Assembly (NCBI GenBank): GCA_017535785.1 | Contig: JAFXTN010000009.1 | Location: 103,380-167,379, forward strand | DNA: 64,000 bases | From: Butyrivibrio sp. | GTDB lineage: Bacteria; Bacillota; Clostridia; Lachnospirales; Lachnospiraceae | Direction: 5' to 3' | Part shown: positions 8,586 to 17,701 of the stretch, piece after piece | How the letters are laid out: each line of letters starts with the position of its first letter | Numbering within the stretch: position 1 is the stretch's first letter | Program-made: the position numbers and the translations under genes | The notes under the pieces: generated by a model | Databases searched by the model: none | The model's input: the letters and a program-made list of their open reading frames with translations, nothing else | Told to the model about the DNA's origin: nothing

Positions 8586-9782
8586 TCAGACTTTCAATAT
8601 ATGTCCCATCCTTATCTTCTTGGTCTGAAGATAGAATTTATCAAACTGATTGGCTTCTATTTCGATCGGAACCCTTTTGTTTATCTTGATGCCGTAGTCT
8701 TTAAGCTGATAAACCTTATCGGGGTTGTTGGTCATTAGATTAAGTGAACGGATACCAAGCTCTCTTAATATCTGAGCTCCGATATAGTATTCACGCATAT
8801 CTCCGGGGAAGCCAAGAGCGATATTGGCATCAAGTGTATCCATTCCCTGGTCCTGAAGCTTGTAGGCCTTAAGCTTATTTACAAGTCCTATACCACGGCC
8901 TTCCTGACGCATGTAGAGAAGAACACCTCTACCTTCCTCTGCGATCATCTGCATTGCTCTGTCAAGCTGCTGACCGCAGTCGCAGCGCATTGAACCAAAT
9001 ACATCACCTGTAAGACATTCTGAATGAACTCTGCAAAGAACGTCTTTGCCGTCTGAGATATCGCCCATAACAAGAGCGACATGGTGCTCTCCGCTAAGCT
9101 TGTTGATATAGCAGTGCGCCATGAATTTGCCGTACTTGGTCGGCATATTGGCAATGGAAGCACACTCTACAAGATTGTCATAAACCTTTCTGAACTCTTT
9201 GATATCATCTACGGAGATCATTGTAAGATCATGCTTTTTGGCAAGCTCTTCAAGTGCTTTTCCCGTAAGCATCTTGCCGTCATCGCCCATGATCTCGCAG
9301 CAAAGACCGATTTCCTTTAAGCCTGCAAGTCGCATAAGATCAACGGTTGCTTCGGTATGACCTTCTCTTTTTAATACGCCGCCGTTTTTGGCAACAAGCG
9401 GAAACATGTGGCCGGGACGTCTGAAATCTTCAGGCTTTGCATCGTCAGAAGCTGCTTTGGCAGCAGTGAGAGCTCTCTCATAAGCGGATATTCCCGTAGT
9501 TGTGTCTACATGATCTATCGAAACGGTAAAAGCTGTCTCGTGATTATCGGTATTGTTGCTTACCATAGGAGCAAGAGCGAGCTTTACTGCAAACTCTTCA
9601 CTCATAGGCATACAGATAAGTCCTTTACCGTGAGTTGCCATAAAGTTTATGCTTTCGGTTGTCGCAAGCTCCGCGGAGCAGATAAAGTCACCTTCGTTTT
9701 CTCTTCCTTCATCGTCGGTGACAAGAATGAGCTTTCCTTCCTTTAGATCGTTCAGTGCTTTGATAATCTTATCTTTTTCCAT
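8586..9782 (-). CDS. ribBA: Bifunctional DHBP synthase / GTP cyclohydrolase II
   Basis: A 398-residue fusion carrying two entry reactions of riboflavin synthesis. Residues 1-~200 are 3,4-dihydroxy-2-butanone-4-phosphate synthase, with [24 protein letters not shown] and PGHMFPLVA followed by [14 protein letters not shown]. Residues ~205-398 are GTP cyclohydrolase II with the zinc ligands in [19 protein letters not shown] and the RQEGRGIGL loop. Length is standard for RibBA. It lies 12 bases downstream of ribE in a tightly packed operon, behind the FMN riboswitch. Confidence 0.97.
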   Translation of the reverse strand: MEKDKIIKALNDLKEGKLILVTDDEGRENEGDFICSAELATTESINFMATHGKGLICMPMSEEFAVKLALAPMVSNNTDNHETAFTVSIDHVDTTTGISAYERALTAAKAASDDAKPEDFRRPGHMFPLVAKNGGVLKREGHTEATVDLMRLAGLKEIGLCCEIMGDDGKMLTGKALEELAKKHDLTMISVDDIKEFRKVYDNLVECASIANMPTKYGKFMAHCYINKLSGEHHVALVMGDISDGKDVLCRVHSECLTGDVFGSMRCDCGQQLDRAMQMIAEEGRGVLLYMRQEGRGIGLVNKLKAYKLQDQGMDTLDANIALGFPGDMREYYIGAQILRELGIRSLNLMTNNPDKVYQLKDYGIKINKRVPIEIEANQFDKFYLQTKKIRMGHILKV

Positions 9783-9793
9783 TTTTACCCCTC

Positions 9794-10441
9794 TTAAAAG
9801 CCGTTAGATAAAAGAAATTCTCTCGTTATCTGCGGTTTATTTGTTTTTTCTGCATCCCTGTTTAGGAAATTCATGACGTATTTGCCGATCATATCGGTCT
9901 CAAGATTAACGGCGTCGGATATTTTCTTTTCTCCGAGAGTCGTCTCTGTAAGTGTGTGCGGTATCACTGATACCCAGAAGGAGTTGATTCCCATCTTGGC
10001 TACGGTAAGACTTATTCCGTCTATAGCTACGGAGCCCTTTTGAGTTATGCCCTCCATGATGTTTGAAGGAGCCGAGATCTCAAGCCAGACGGCATTTCCG
10101 TCTCTTTTAATTGATTCGATCTTACCCGTTCCGTCTATGTGTCCCGATACCAGATGTCCGCCAAAGCGTCCGTCTGCGCGCATGGCTCTCTCAAGATTTA
10201 CTCTTGAACCCTTTTTTAAAAGAGAGAGTATAGAGCGATTAAAAGTTTCGTTCATAACATCAGCAAAAAAGTGATCTTTGGTAAAGCTTGTGACTGTCAG
10301 ACAAACACCGCAAACGCTGATGCTGTCGCCGATGTGAACATCTTCAAGAACCTTTTTACATGCGATGTTAATGGTTCCTGTCTCGGCGCTTTTGACTATG
10401 CTTTTTATGAATCCTATTTCTTCGACTATTCCCGTGAACAT
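9794..10441 (-). CDS. ribE: Riboflavin synthase, alpha subunit
   Basis: RibE dismutates two lumazine molecules to riboflavin plus the pyrimidine dione. The 215-residue protein contains the two tandem lumazine-binding barrels of the family: [12 protein letters not shown] and the first-barrel motif [10 protein letters not shown], then [12 protein letters not shown] and the second-barrel motif [10 protein letters not shown]. The start overlaps the end of ribD by 16 bases, implying translational coupling. Confidence 0.95.
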   Translation of the reverse strand: MFTGIVEEIGFIKSIVKSAETGTINIACKKVLEDVHIGDSISVCGVCLTVTSFTKDHFFADVMNETFNRSILSLLKKGSRVNLERAMRADGRFGGHLVSGHIDGTGKIESIKRDGNAVWLEISAPSNIMEGITQKGSVAIDGISLTVAKMGINSFWVSVIPHTLTETTLGEKKISDAVNLETDMIGKYVMNFLNRDAEKTNKPQITREFLLSNGF

Positions 10442-11526
10442 AGATATTCAACCTCGCTTTGTATAAGTATGTCAGGGCCGATGCCGGTGACCTTTTTGGT
10501 GTTTAACTTAATGGCATCGCCCGGATTGTCTATTCCTATCCCTTCAACAGGAGATTTGGCGCGTCCTCCGAATATCTTTGGAGCCATATAAACATAGACT
10601 TCATCTACGAGATGCTCGGAAAGTGCGCTGAAATTAAGTGTTCCGCCGCCCTCTAAGAGGATACTGTTTATTCCAAGTGATCCAAGCTTTTTAAAAAGAG
10701 CATTAAGATCGATATGATCGTCCTTCTTAGGTACCTGCAGGATTTGGCAGCCTTGCTTCTCATATTCGGACGCCTTGGAAGGATCTGCGGCAGTTGCAAT
10801 GATCGTGGGTATTTCATTAGCTGTTTTTACGACCAGAGATGTAAGCGGTGTCCTGAGATTTGTGTCGCAGATTATCCTGACGGGATCAATGTGAGGCTCG
10901 TTCAGTCTGCAATTTAGCATGGGATCGTCTGCGATCACTGTTGAGACGCCGACCATGATACCGCTAAGAGACTTGCGGAGCTTGTGTACGGATTCTCTGG
11001 CGCCTGCGCTTGTTATCCACTTAGATTCTCCGGTCCTTGTTGCTATCTTGCCGTCTGCGGTCATTGCGTATTTCATCACGACGTAAGGAAGTCCTGTTGT
11101 TATGTGCTTGTTGAAGATCTTGTTCATTTCTCTGCATTCTTTTTCAAGAACGCCAACAGTCACTTCTATACCATGTTTTTGCAGGATCTCTATGCCTTTG
11201 CCCGCTACGATCGGGTTGACGTCTGTAGTTCCGACAACAACTCTCGAGATTCCTTTTTCTATGATGATATCTGTGCAAGGAGGTGTTTTACCGTGGTGGC
11301 AGCAGGGCTCCAATGTTACGTAAAGAGTGGCATCTTTTGGATCTTCGCTACAGTTTTTGAGAGCATTTCGCTCGGCATGAAGATCCCCGTATTTTTGATG
11401 GTAGCCTTTTCCTATAACTACACCGCGCTTTACAACAACGGCACCGACCATGGGATTGGGGCTTACGAAGCCCTCACCTCTTTTGGCAAGGCGTATCGCT
11501 TTATTCATGTAGTATTCGTCCGTCAT
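10426..11526 (-). CDS. ribD: Bifunctional diaminohydroxyphosphoribosylaminopyrimidine deaminase / reductase
   Basis: A 366-residue two-domain enzyme that deaminates and then reduces the GTP cyclohydrolase II product. The N-terminal deaminase half has the zinc motif HAERNAL followed by VTLEPCCHHGKTPPC. The C-terminal half has the reductase signatures MKYAMTADGKIAT, a VSTVIADDPMLNCR segment and LEGGGTLN. It is the first gene of the rib operon. A GAAAGGAGCATCGC site precedes the ATG, and the FMN riboswitch with its terminator lies in the leader directly upstream. Confidence 0.96.
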   Translation of the reverse strand: MTDEYYMNKAIRLAKRGEGFVSPNPMVGAVVVKRGVVIGKGYHQKYGDLHAERNALKNCSEDPKDATLYVTLEPCCHHGKTPPCTDIIIEKGISRVVVGTTDVNPIVAGKGIEILQKHGIEVTVGVLEKECREMNKIFNKHITTGLPYVVMKYAMTADGKIATRTGESKWITSAGARESVHKLRKSLSGIMVGVSTVIADDPMLNCRLNEPHIDPVRIICDTNLRTPLTSLVVKTANEIPTIIATAADPSKASEYEKQGCQILQVPKKDDHIDLNALFKKLGSLGINSILLEGGGTLNFSALSEHLVDEVYVYMAPKIFGGRAKSPVEGIGIDNPGDAIKLNTKKVTGIGPDILIQSEVEYLCSRE

Positions 11527-11550
11527 GCGATGCTCCTTTCATGGGTAAAA

Positions 11551-11585
11551 TAAAAAGCTCTGAGATATAAAATCCCAGAGCTTTA
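11551..11585 (-). terminator. Terminator of the FMN riboswitch expression platform
   Basis: Read on the minus strand, AAAGCTCTG pairs with CAGAGCTTT and is followed by TTATTTT, between the aptamer and the ribD ribosome-binding site. This layout fits transcriptional attenuation when FMN is bound. Confidence 0.85.
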
Positions 11586-11621
11586 AAATTACGGTATCAA
11601 AAAAACACTGTAATAAATAAT

Positions 11622-11727
11622 ACTTCTTTCATCCAGACTATACTGTCGGCATCGGAGTTTCACCGATTCATGCCTTTCGGCTCGTGGGCTATACCACCGG
11701 TAGGGACTTGCACCCTGCCCTGAAGAT
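11622..11727 (-). ncRNA. FMN riboswitch (RFN element)
   Basis: On the minus strand the leader carries the conserved RFN blocks in order: AGGGCAGGGTG, TCCCTACCGG, a GGTATAGCCCACGAGCC block, ATCGGTGAAACTCCGATGCC, and CCGACAGTATAGTCTGGATG followed by AAAGAAG. These match the FMN aptamer consensus closely, including the paired outer helix. It sits between the rib promoter and ribD and should shut the operon off when FMN is plentiful. Confidence 0.97.
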
Positions 11728-11748
11728 TATTGTTATTAAGTTATTGCT

Positions 11749-11777
11749 ATTGTATGTTAGTGCACTAAATGTGTCAA
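11749..11777 (-). promoter_or_regulatory. Sigma-A promoter of the rib operon
   Basis: On the minus strand, TTGACA and TACAAT are separated by exactly 17 bases, about 20 bases before the riboswitch aptamer. The -35 box lies three bases past the pgi stop codon. Confidence 0.85.
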
Positions 11778-11779
11778 TA

Positions 11780-13360
11780 TCAGATGTTCAAAAGCTTGGA
11801 GTACTCTGCAAGAGCTCCGTCTGTCTCGTGAGCAAGAACCTTCTTAGCAAGGACCTTACCGAGCTGAACACCTTCCTGATCGAAGCTGTTGATGTTCCAT
11901 ACAAATCCCTGGAACATAACCTTGTTCTCGAAGTGAGCAAGGAGTGCGCCGAGAGCCTTAGGATCAAGCTCCTCACCGATGATGATGCTTGAAGGTCTGC
12001 CACCCTTGAAGTTCTTGTTGAGGTTGTCATCCTTCTTGCCGCAAGCAAATGCAACGATCTGAGCTGCAACGTTAGCGCAAAGCTTCTGCTGGCTTGTGCT
12101 GTCCTGGATATTAACATCATTTCTAAGCTGGCTGTTCTTAAAGCCGATGAACTGAAGAGGAATGATGTCAGTTCCCTGGTGAAGAAGCTGGTAGAATGAG
12201 TGCTGTCCATTTGTACCGGGTTCACCGAAGATGATGGGGCCTGTTACGTAATCGATAGGCTCGCCGAAACGGTTAACGCTCTTACCGTTTGACTCCATGT
12301 CAAGCTGCTGTAAGTGAGCAGGGAAACGTGAAAGAGCCTGTGAGTAAGGAAGCACTGCTGTGCTGTCATAACCAAGAACGTTACGCTCATAAACTCCGAT
12401 CATGGCATCGAGCATTGCAGGGTTCTTAAGCATATCGGGATTAGCTGAAAGCTTGTCTTCTTCTGCTGCACCGTCAAGGAATGCAGCGAATACTTCGGGA
12501 CCGAAAGCGAGTGAAAGAACTGCTCCGCCAACGCCTGAAGTAGAAGAATAACGTCCACCGATGAAATCATCCATGAAGAATGCCTCAAGGTAGTTATCGC
12601 TCTTTGCAAGAGGAGAAGTCTCTGATGTAACCGCGATCATGTGCTTGGATGCATCAAGGCCTGCCTTCTTAAGAGCATCTGTAACGAAAGATTCGTTTGT
12701 AAGTGTCTCAAGTGTTGTACCTGACTTAGATACAAGAATAAAGATAGAATGAGCAACATCAATTCCGTTAAGAACTGCGGAAGCGTCATCGGGATCTACG
12801 TTACTGATGAACTTAGCTTCCATCTTGAAGTTGCCTGTTCTGTGTGCCCAGTTTTCAAGAGCGAGGTACATAGCGCGGGGACCAAGGTCACTTCCGCCGA
12901 TACCGATCTGAACAACTGTTGTGAATTTCTCACCCTTAGCGTTAGCGATCTCGCCTGAGTGAACTTTATTTGCAAAATCAGCAATTCTCTTCTGCTCTTT
13001 TACATAGAAATCTCTTTTGTCAACGCCGTCAGCAACAACATTTCCACCGAGCTGACCTCTGGTGAGCTGGTGAAGAACCATTCTCTTCTCACCTGTGTTG
13101 ATAACTTCGCCATTGTAGAGAGCTTCAAACTTCTCTGAGAGCTGAGCCTCTTTTGCAAGTGCATCAAGAGCGTTTAAAACATTGTCATCAACTTCTTTTG
13201 CAGCGTAGTTAAAGTTAAGTCCTGCAGCCATAGGTACGCTGTAATTTTTAACTCTGCTTGCACCGTTATCGCCTGACATCACCTCAGCCAGGTTAACACG
13301 GGAAACCTTCTTGAGCTCGCCATAGGATGCGAGTGTATCCAGATTTTTCCAATTAACCAT
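11780..13360 (-). CDS. pgi: Glucose-6-phosphate isomerase
   Basis: A 526-residue enzyme that interconverts glucose-6-phosphate and fructose-6-phosphate in glycolysis and gluconeogenesis. It has the phosphoglucose isomerase signatures QIGIGGSDLGPRAMYLAL and LVSKSGTTLETLTN, GGRYSSTSGVGG with the SSTS-type phosphate loop, and GTNGQHSFYQLLHQGT with the active-site His. Length and motif order match the larger bacterial form. An ATG 39 bases upstream would fall at the predicted transcription start, so the later ATG, with AGGAGG 7 bases before it, is chosen. The rib promoter begins immediately after the stop codon, so pgi is probably a separate transcript. Confidence 0.95.
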   Translation of the reverse strand: MVNWKNLDTLASYGELKKVSRVNLAEVMSGDNGASRVKNYSVPMAAGLNFNYAAKEVDDNVLNALDALAKEAQLSEKFEALYNGEVINTGEKRMVLHQLTRGQLGGNVVADGVDKRDFYVKEQKRIADFANKVHSGEIANAKGEKFTTVVQIGIGGSDLGPRAMYLALENWAHRTGNFKMEAKFISNVDPDDASAVLNGIDVAHSIFILVSKSGTTLETLTNESFVTDALKKAGLDASKHMIAVTSETSPLAKSDNYLEAFFMDDFIGGRYSSTSGVGGAVLSLAFGPEVFAAFLDGAAEEDKLSANPDMLKNPAMLDAMIGVYERNVLGYDSTAVLPYSQALSRFPAHLQQLDMESNGKSVNRFGEPIDYVTGPIIFGEPGTNGQHSFYQLLHQGTDIIPLQFIGFKNSQLRNDVNIQDSTSQQKLCANVAAQIVAFACGKKDDNLNKNFKGGRPSSIIIGEELDPKALGALLAHFENKVMFQGFVWNINSFDQEGVQLGKVLAKKVLAHETDGALAEYSKLLNI

Positions 13361-13408
13361 TATAAATCCTCCTGTCGGCTGGAAAACGTATTCCGCCATT
13401 CGCTTAAA

Positions 13409-13437
13409 AGTGTATCAAAGATATTTTGTCATATCAA
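13409..13437 (-). promoter_or_regulatory. Probable pgi promoter
   Basis: On the minus strand, TTGATA and TACACT are separated by 17 bases, about 45 bases before the chosen pgi ATG. Confidence 0.65.
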
Positions 13438-13496
13438 GAAGATAAGGGTAAAAGTTACGAAAAATATGGTATACTTGTAGTATGTAGGGGGCTGTT

Positions 13497-15008
13497 ATGC
13501 GATTCCGTACTAAACTTATTATCACATCACTTGCAATAGTAATAGTGCCGCTTATACTTGCTGTAGGAACATTTCTCGTAGTCGGCAGGTTTGTGCTCTA
13601 TGACCAAAAGATCCAGGAATACAGCAGTGTTGTGGATTACGGAATGGTATCTGATCCGGGCGGAACGTTCCGGAAGATGACCGACACTCTGGTGGTCGAG
13701 ATCAATCTGACAAGAAGTATATCCCCTTTTATATTAGAAAATGGAAGATTTTTACAGGAATTGGATGAGAGGATCGCATCCAGATATTCCTATGTTATAG
13801 TAAAAAAGGGCGACGGTATATATTACGTAGCCAGCAGGGCTAGGGCAAAAGAAGTAATAAATGAGCTTCCCGGATACGGATTCGGAATAGAAGGTGTTTA
13901 CATTACTAATTCCGGACATCTTGTAAGGCAATATGATTTCGAGTTCTCGGACGGAGACACCGGAAGCTTATATATTGTATCCGGAATAAGAACGTCGTTT
14001 ACGACATCGCTTCTTATCTATATGTTTATAGCGATCGTATTGATACTTCTTTTGACAAGTATTCTTCTGACCACATGGATAGGACGTAGCTTCTTTAGAC
14101 CGATAGACGAACTGAACATCGCGATGCAGCGTATCAAGGACGGTAACTTTGATTACATGCTCCCGACCGATGTAAAAGAAAAAGGCGAGATCGGAGCGAT
14201 CTATCGTAACTACGAGGACATGAGACTTAGGCTCAAGGAATCCGCCGAGGAAAAGATAGAACGAGAGCGGCAGAACAGAGAGCTTATCAGTAATATCTCG
14301 CATGACCTCAAGACGCCTATCACAGCGATTAAGGGATATTCGCAGGGCCTTTTGGAAGGTGTTGCGGCCAATCCCGAGAAACAGAAAAAATATGTCAAGA
14401 TCATTTATAACAAGGCTAACGACATGAACAACCTTATAAATGAGCTGACATTGTACTCAAGCATAGATAACAACAGGATTCCGTATAACTTCGTCAAGCT
14501 GAACGTTTCGGAATACTTTGGAGATTGTATCGAGGAGATCGGCGCAGATCTGGAGAGTAAGTCGATAAAACTCAATTATTCGAATCTCACCGGACCCGAT
14601 ACACAGATAGTTGCAGACCCCGAGCAGATCAAGAGGGTAGTCAACAACATTGTGAGCAACAGCGTCAAGTACCTCGATAGAGACGATGACAGCGGTCAGA
14701 TCGATATCAGGATACTTGATGAAGTAGATTCCATTCGTGTAGAGCTGGAAGATAACGGTAAGGGAATCGCGCAAAAAGATATCCCGAATATCTTCGACAG
14801 ATTCTATCGAACGGATGCTTCCAGAAACTCAAGACAGGGTGGAAGCGGAATAGGTTTATCAATAGTTAAAAAGATAATAGAAGATCATGGCGGATACATT
14901 TGGGCAACCAGCCATGAGGGAGAAGGGACGTGTATGCATTTCGTTTTGAGGAAGTATATCGAATATGCGAACGGCTCTGAAACAGTCACAGTAGACCACG
15001 AATCATAA
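13497..15008 (+). CDS. Sensor histidine kinase (HAMP, HisKA, HATPase)
   Basis: A 503-residue membrane sensor kinase. TM1 lies at about residues 7-31 and TM2 at ~171-195, with an extracytoplasmic sensor domain of ~140 residues between them. A HAMP linker follows, then a dimerisation domain with the phospho-acceptor His269 in NISHDLKTPI. The ATP-binding domain has the N box NNIVSNSVKYLD, G1 box LEDNGKGIA, the FDRFYRTDASRN F box and GGSGIGLSIVKKI. A TAGGGGG site precedes the ATG. The partner response regulator begins 22 bases downstream. The signal is unknown; the sensor domain has no recognisable motif. Confidence 0.93.
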   Translation: MRFRTKLIITSLAIVIVPLILAVGTFLVVGRFVLYDQKIQEYSSVVDYGMVSDPGGTFRKMTDTLVVEINLTRSISPFILENGRFLQELDERIASRYSYVIVKKGDGIYYVASRARAKEVINELPGYGFGIEGVYITNSGHLVRQYDFEFSDGDTGSLYIVSGIRTSFTTSLLIYMFIAIVLILLLTSILLTTWIGRSFFRPIDELNIAMQRIKDGNFDYMLPTDVKEKGEIGAIYRNYEDMRLRLKESAEEKIERERQNRELISNISHDLKTPITAIKGYSQGLLEGVAANPEKQKKYVKIIYNKANDMNNLINELTLYSSIDNNRIPYNFVKLNVSEYFGDCIEEIGADLESKSIKLNYSNLTGPDTQIVADPEQIKRVVNNIVSNSVKYLDRDDDSGQIDIRILDEVDSIRVELEDNGKGIAQKDIPNIFDRFYRTDASRNSRQGGSGIGLSIVKKIIEDHGGYIWATSHEGEGTCMHFVLRKYIEYANGSETVTVDHES

Positions 15009-15030
15009 ACGCAAAGAAAGGCAGAAAAGG

Positions 15031-15720
15031 ATGAGCAGAATACTTATTGTTGAAGATGAAGAGGCTATCGCTGATCTTGAGAAGGACTACCTTGAACTTA
15101 GCGATTTTGAAGTCTCCATCGAGAACACAGGCGATGCCGGACTTAAGACGGCGCTTTCCGAGGAATTTGATCTTGTTATCTTGGATCTTATGCTTCCCGG
15201 AATGGATGGATTTGAGGTATGTAAGAGAATAAGAGAAAAGAAAGATGTTCCGATCCTTATGGTTTCCGCCAAGAAGGATGATATCGACAAGATAAGAGGA
15301 CTGGGTCTCGGTGCAGACGATTATATCACCAAGCCGTTCAGCCCTTCAGAGCTTGTTGCGCGTGTTAAGGCACACATGGCAAGATATTCAAGACTTGTCG
15401 GATCAGGACATGAGGAGAATGACTTTGTCGAGATCAGAGGTCTTAAGATCGACAAGACAGCCAGAAGAGTATACGTTGATGATGAGGAGAAGAGCTTCAC
15501 AACCAAGGAGTTTGATCTTCTTACTTTCCTTGCGGAAAATCCCAATCACGTGTTCACCAAGGAAGAACTCTTTAGAAAGATCTGGAACATGGATTCCATC
15601 GGTGATATCGCAACTGTAACGGTTCATATCAAGAAGATCCGTGAGAAGATCGAATACGATACCTCCAATCCTCAGTATATAGAGACAATCTGGGGTGTAG
15701 GATATCGCTTCAAAGTATGA
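15031..15720 (+). CDS. OmpR/PhoB-family response regulator
   Basis: A 229-residue regulator with an N-terminal receiver domain and a C-terminal winged helix. The receiver has the acidic pocket EDEE near the start, the phospho-acceptor Asp52 in VILDLMLPGMDG, and the conserved Lys in YITKPFSPSEL. The DNA-binding half ends with the typical VTVHIKKIREKIE recognition helix and IETIWGVGYRFKV. It is cotranscribed with the kinase upstream. OmpR-family proteins bind direct repeats of about 11-bp period; two candidate sites of that geometry occur elsewhere in the window, but no link is proven. Confidence 0.95.
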   Translation: MSRILIVEDEEAIADLEKDYLELSDFEVSIENTGDAGLKTALSEEFDLVILDLMLPGMDGFEVCKRIREKKDVPILMVSAKKDDIDKIRGLGLGADDYITKPFSPSELVARVKAHMARYSRLVGSGHEENDFVEIRGLKIDKTARRVYVDDEEKSFTTKEFDLLTFLAENPNHVFTKEELFRKIWNMDSIGDIATVTVHIKKIREKIEYDTSNPQYIETIWGVGYRFKV

Positions 15721-15735
15721 TCGAATTGACTTGAT

Positions 15736-17187
15736 ATGGAAAAAGCAAAAAAGATAACTTTACTATATTTATTGATAATAACTACCGTCCTTCCGCTTTT
15801 TATGAAGGACGGTTTTTATAAACTCGGCGAGGCGAAAGGACTTTTGTTCATGGCGCTTGGCGGAGTTCTCTTTGTGATATGTGCGATCTTTCTTCTCATA
15901 TCTAAAACACGCCTGAATATGGGCGTTTTGGGTGTTCTTTTATTTTCCAATGTAGTTACATTTCTTTTTTCGGTGGATAAAAAGACGGCTCTTTTTGGCC
16001 TTGAAGGCTGGAGAACGGGATTTTTATCCATTATTATCATGATGTTTTTTGCCTCGATGATCACAGATGGACTTATGGTAAAAAGAGCTCTCGAAGTAGC
16101 TCTTTTGATAGTCCCTTTTGCCGTAAGCATCTTGGGGATCCTCGGAAGATTCGGGATCTATCCGCTTGGAATATCCGCAGATGACGGAAGCTTTCTTTCA
16201 ACGATTGGAAACATAAATTGGTTTACAGGATTTTTGTCGGTATTTGTGCCTCTGGGGATCGGGATTGCAGCGACAAGAAAGCGTTTCAGCCTAGAATTCT
16301 TTTTATCTGAAATCTATGTGATCGTAGGTATAACAGCTCTTTTGGTCCAGGGAAGCGAGAGCGGACTGCTTATTATTTCAGGGACATATCTTTTGCTCTG
16401 CTACTTGTGCCTTTGTGAAAGGGATAGCTTTAAATCCTTTTTGATACAGCTTTTTACCCTGGGCATCGCGATGACGGTTGTGTATCTCTTGATGTATTTC
16501 TTTGGAAAAAGATACAGCTACGATGACAATCTGCTTATAAGTATATGCATGAACCACGTAGGAATAATATTGATGGCTGCAGCTTTATTTCTCTACAGAC
16601 TTTCGAGATTTATGGAAGAGATCAGTTTTGAATGGAAAAAGAAATTTCTTAGAAGGCTCTTTTTCGCGATAACGATCGTAGGCGTAGTGGCAGCAGGCGT
16701 GTGGATCTTTAATGTCTACGGAGATGATTTCGGAAACGGAAGAGGCATCATCTGGAGAATGTCTCTGGATATGTTTGGAAGCCTTCCTTCTATTAGAAAG
16801 ATCGTGGGAGTCGGCCAAGACTGCTTTTATTCTTATGCATACGGCAATCCTTATTGGAGCGAATCCTTTATCAATGTGTTTGACGGAAACAGGCTGACCA
16901 ATGCACACAACATGTATCTGACTCTTTTGATAGAGGCGGGAGTCATGGGACTTTTGAGTTATCTTTTTGTTTTCGGATATACACTTTTTAATCTTATAAA
17001 AGGATCGTACAAAAATAAGCACGCAGGCTTATGCTGCGCGCTTGTGATATTTGCTTATTTATTAAACGGTTTCGTCTCTTTTTCTACGGTTGTCTCATCG
17101 CCGTATGTGTTCATGATCTTAGGCTATGCTCTTTTTGTGATAAACGGATCGCAAAAAGACGTCATACAAGATCAGGTACGGGAATAG
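15736..17187 (+). CDS. O-antigen ligase/polymerase family membrane protein (Wzy_C-like)
   Basis: A 483-residue multi-pass membrane protein with about twelve hydrophobic segments. The Wzy_C/WaaL signature region is recognisable in the C-terminal half: GRGIIWRMSLDMF (the polymerase loop Arg), then NAHNMYLTLLIEAGVMGLLSY, where NxHNxYL is the family hallmark. Such proteins join or polymerise lipid-linked glycans at the outer membrane face. There is little ribosome-binding site before the ATG, and only 15 bases separate it from the response regulator gene. Its 3' end overlaps the convergent gene downstream by 26 bases. The substrate is unknown. Confidence 0.8.
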   Translation: MEKAKKITLLYLLIITTVLPLFMKDGFYKLGEAKGLLFMALGGVLFVICAIFLLISKTRLNMGVLGVLLFSNVVTFLFSVDKKTALFGLEGWRTGFLSIIIMMFFASMITDGLMVKRALEVALLIVPFAVSILGILGRFGIYPLGISADDGSFLSTIGNINWFTGFLSVFVPLGIGIAATRKRFSLEFFLSEIYVIVGITALLVQGSESGLLIISGTYLLLCYLCLCERDSFKSFLIQLFTLGIAMTVVYLLMYFFGKRYSYDDNLLISICMNHVGIILMAAALFLYRLSRFMEEISFEWKKKFLRRLFFAITIVGVVAAGVWIFNVYGDDFGNGRGIIWRMSLDMFGSLPSIRKIVGVGQDCFYSYAYGNPYWSESFINVFDGNRLTNAHNMYLTLLIEAGVMGLLSYLFVFGYTLFNLIKGSYKNKHAGLCCALVIFAYLLNGFVSFSTVVSSPYVFMILGYALFVINGSQKDVIQDQVRE

Positions 17188-17647
17188 ACTCGTCGAGCTC
17201 ATGGAAGAAAGTTCTGGTTTTAACTATTCCATAAAGAGCATCCTTATATTCAAAGAGGAAATGGTCGTTGATGTTCTCTTTTCCGTACATCATAACTCTG
17301 CCTGTGTAGGCATTTAAGATGGAAACATATCTCTTGTCCTGCTCAAACATCTGAAGGATCTCGTCTTTTCTGCGTTTTGGATGCTTGGCGGCGAACTTTC
17401 TTATATCAAGCTGTAAGTCAACGGGGAGCTCTTTCTCCCTTTCTTTTACAGCGTTCAGAATCTTCTCGTATTTTTCATCGTCGATTTTCTTGAGATGTTC
17501 TGTGAATTCTAGACAGCAGCCATTGTCGGGCATAAGAAGTCTTAAGCGATCTTCTCGTATAACATCTTCAACAACTGCAACAACATTAGGAACGATGGGC
17601 TTTTGATTGTAATCCAGAATGATGACTTTATCGCCTTTCTTATACAT
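17162..17647 (-). CDS. Conserved hypothetical protein, 161 aa
   Basis: I do not recognise a family. The protein is soluble and highly charged, without signal peptide or membrane segment. The first ~45 residues (GDKVIILDY followed by VVAVVEDVIRED) read like a small beta-barrel of KOW/SH3 type. A helical, Lys/Glu-rich middle follows (residues ~50-100), then a beta-rich end (SILNAYTGRVMMYG, HFLFEYKDALYGIV). The GGGAGG site 8 bases before the ATG and a normal codon pattern support a real gene. It converges on and overlaps the O-antigen-ligase-like gene by 26 bases and lies downstream of the pseudouridine synthase on the same strand. Confidence 0.7.
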   Translation of the reverse strand: MYKKGDKVIILDYNQKPIVPNVVAVVEDVIREDRLRLLMPDNGCCLEFTEHLKKIDDEKYEKILNAVKEREKELPVDLQLDIRKFAAKHPKRRKDEILQMFEQDKRYVSILNAYTGRVMMYGKENINDHFLFEYKDALYGIVKTRTFFHELDESIPVPDLV

Positions 17648-17701
17648 AGCAGCTACCTCCCGGAAAAGACAAAGACGGCGGGTTCCAATTAGATGTTTAT
17701 A

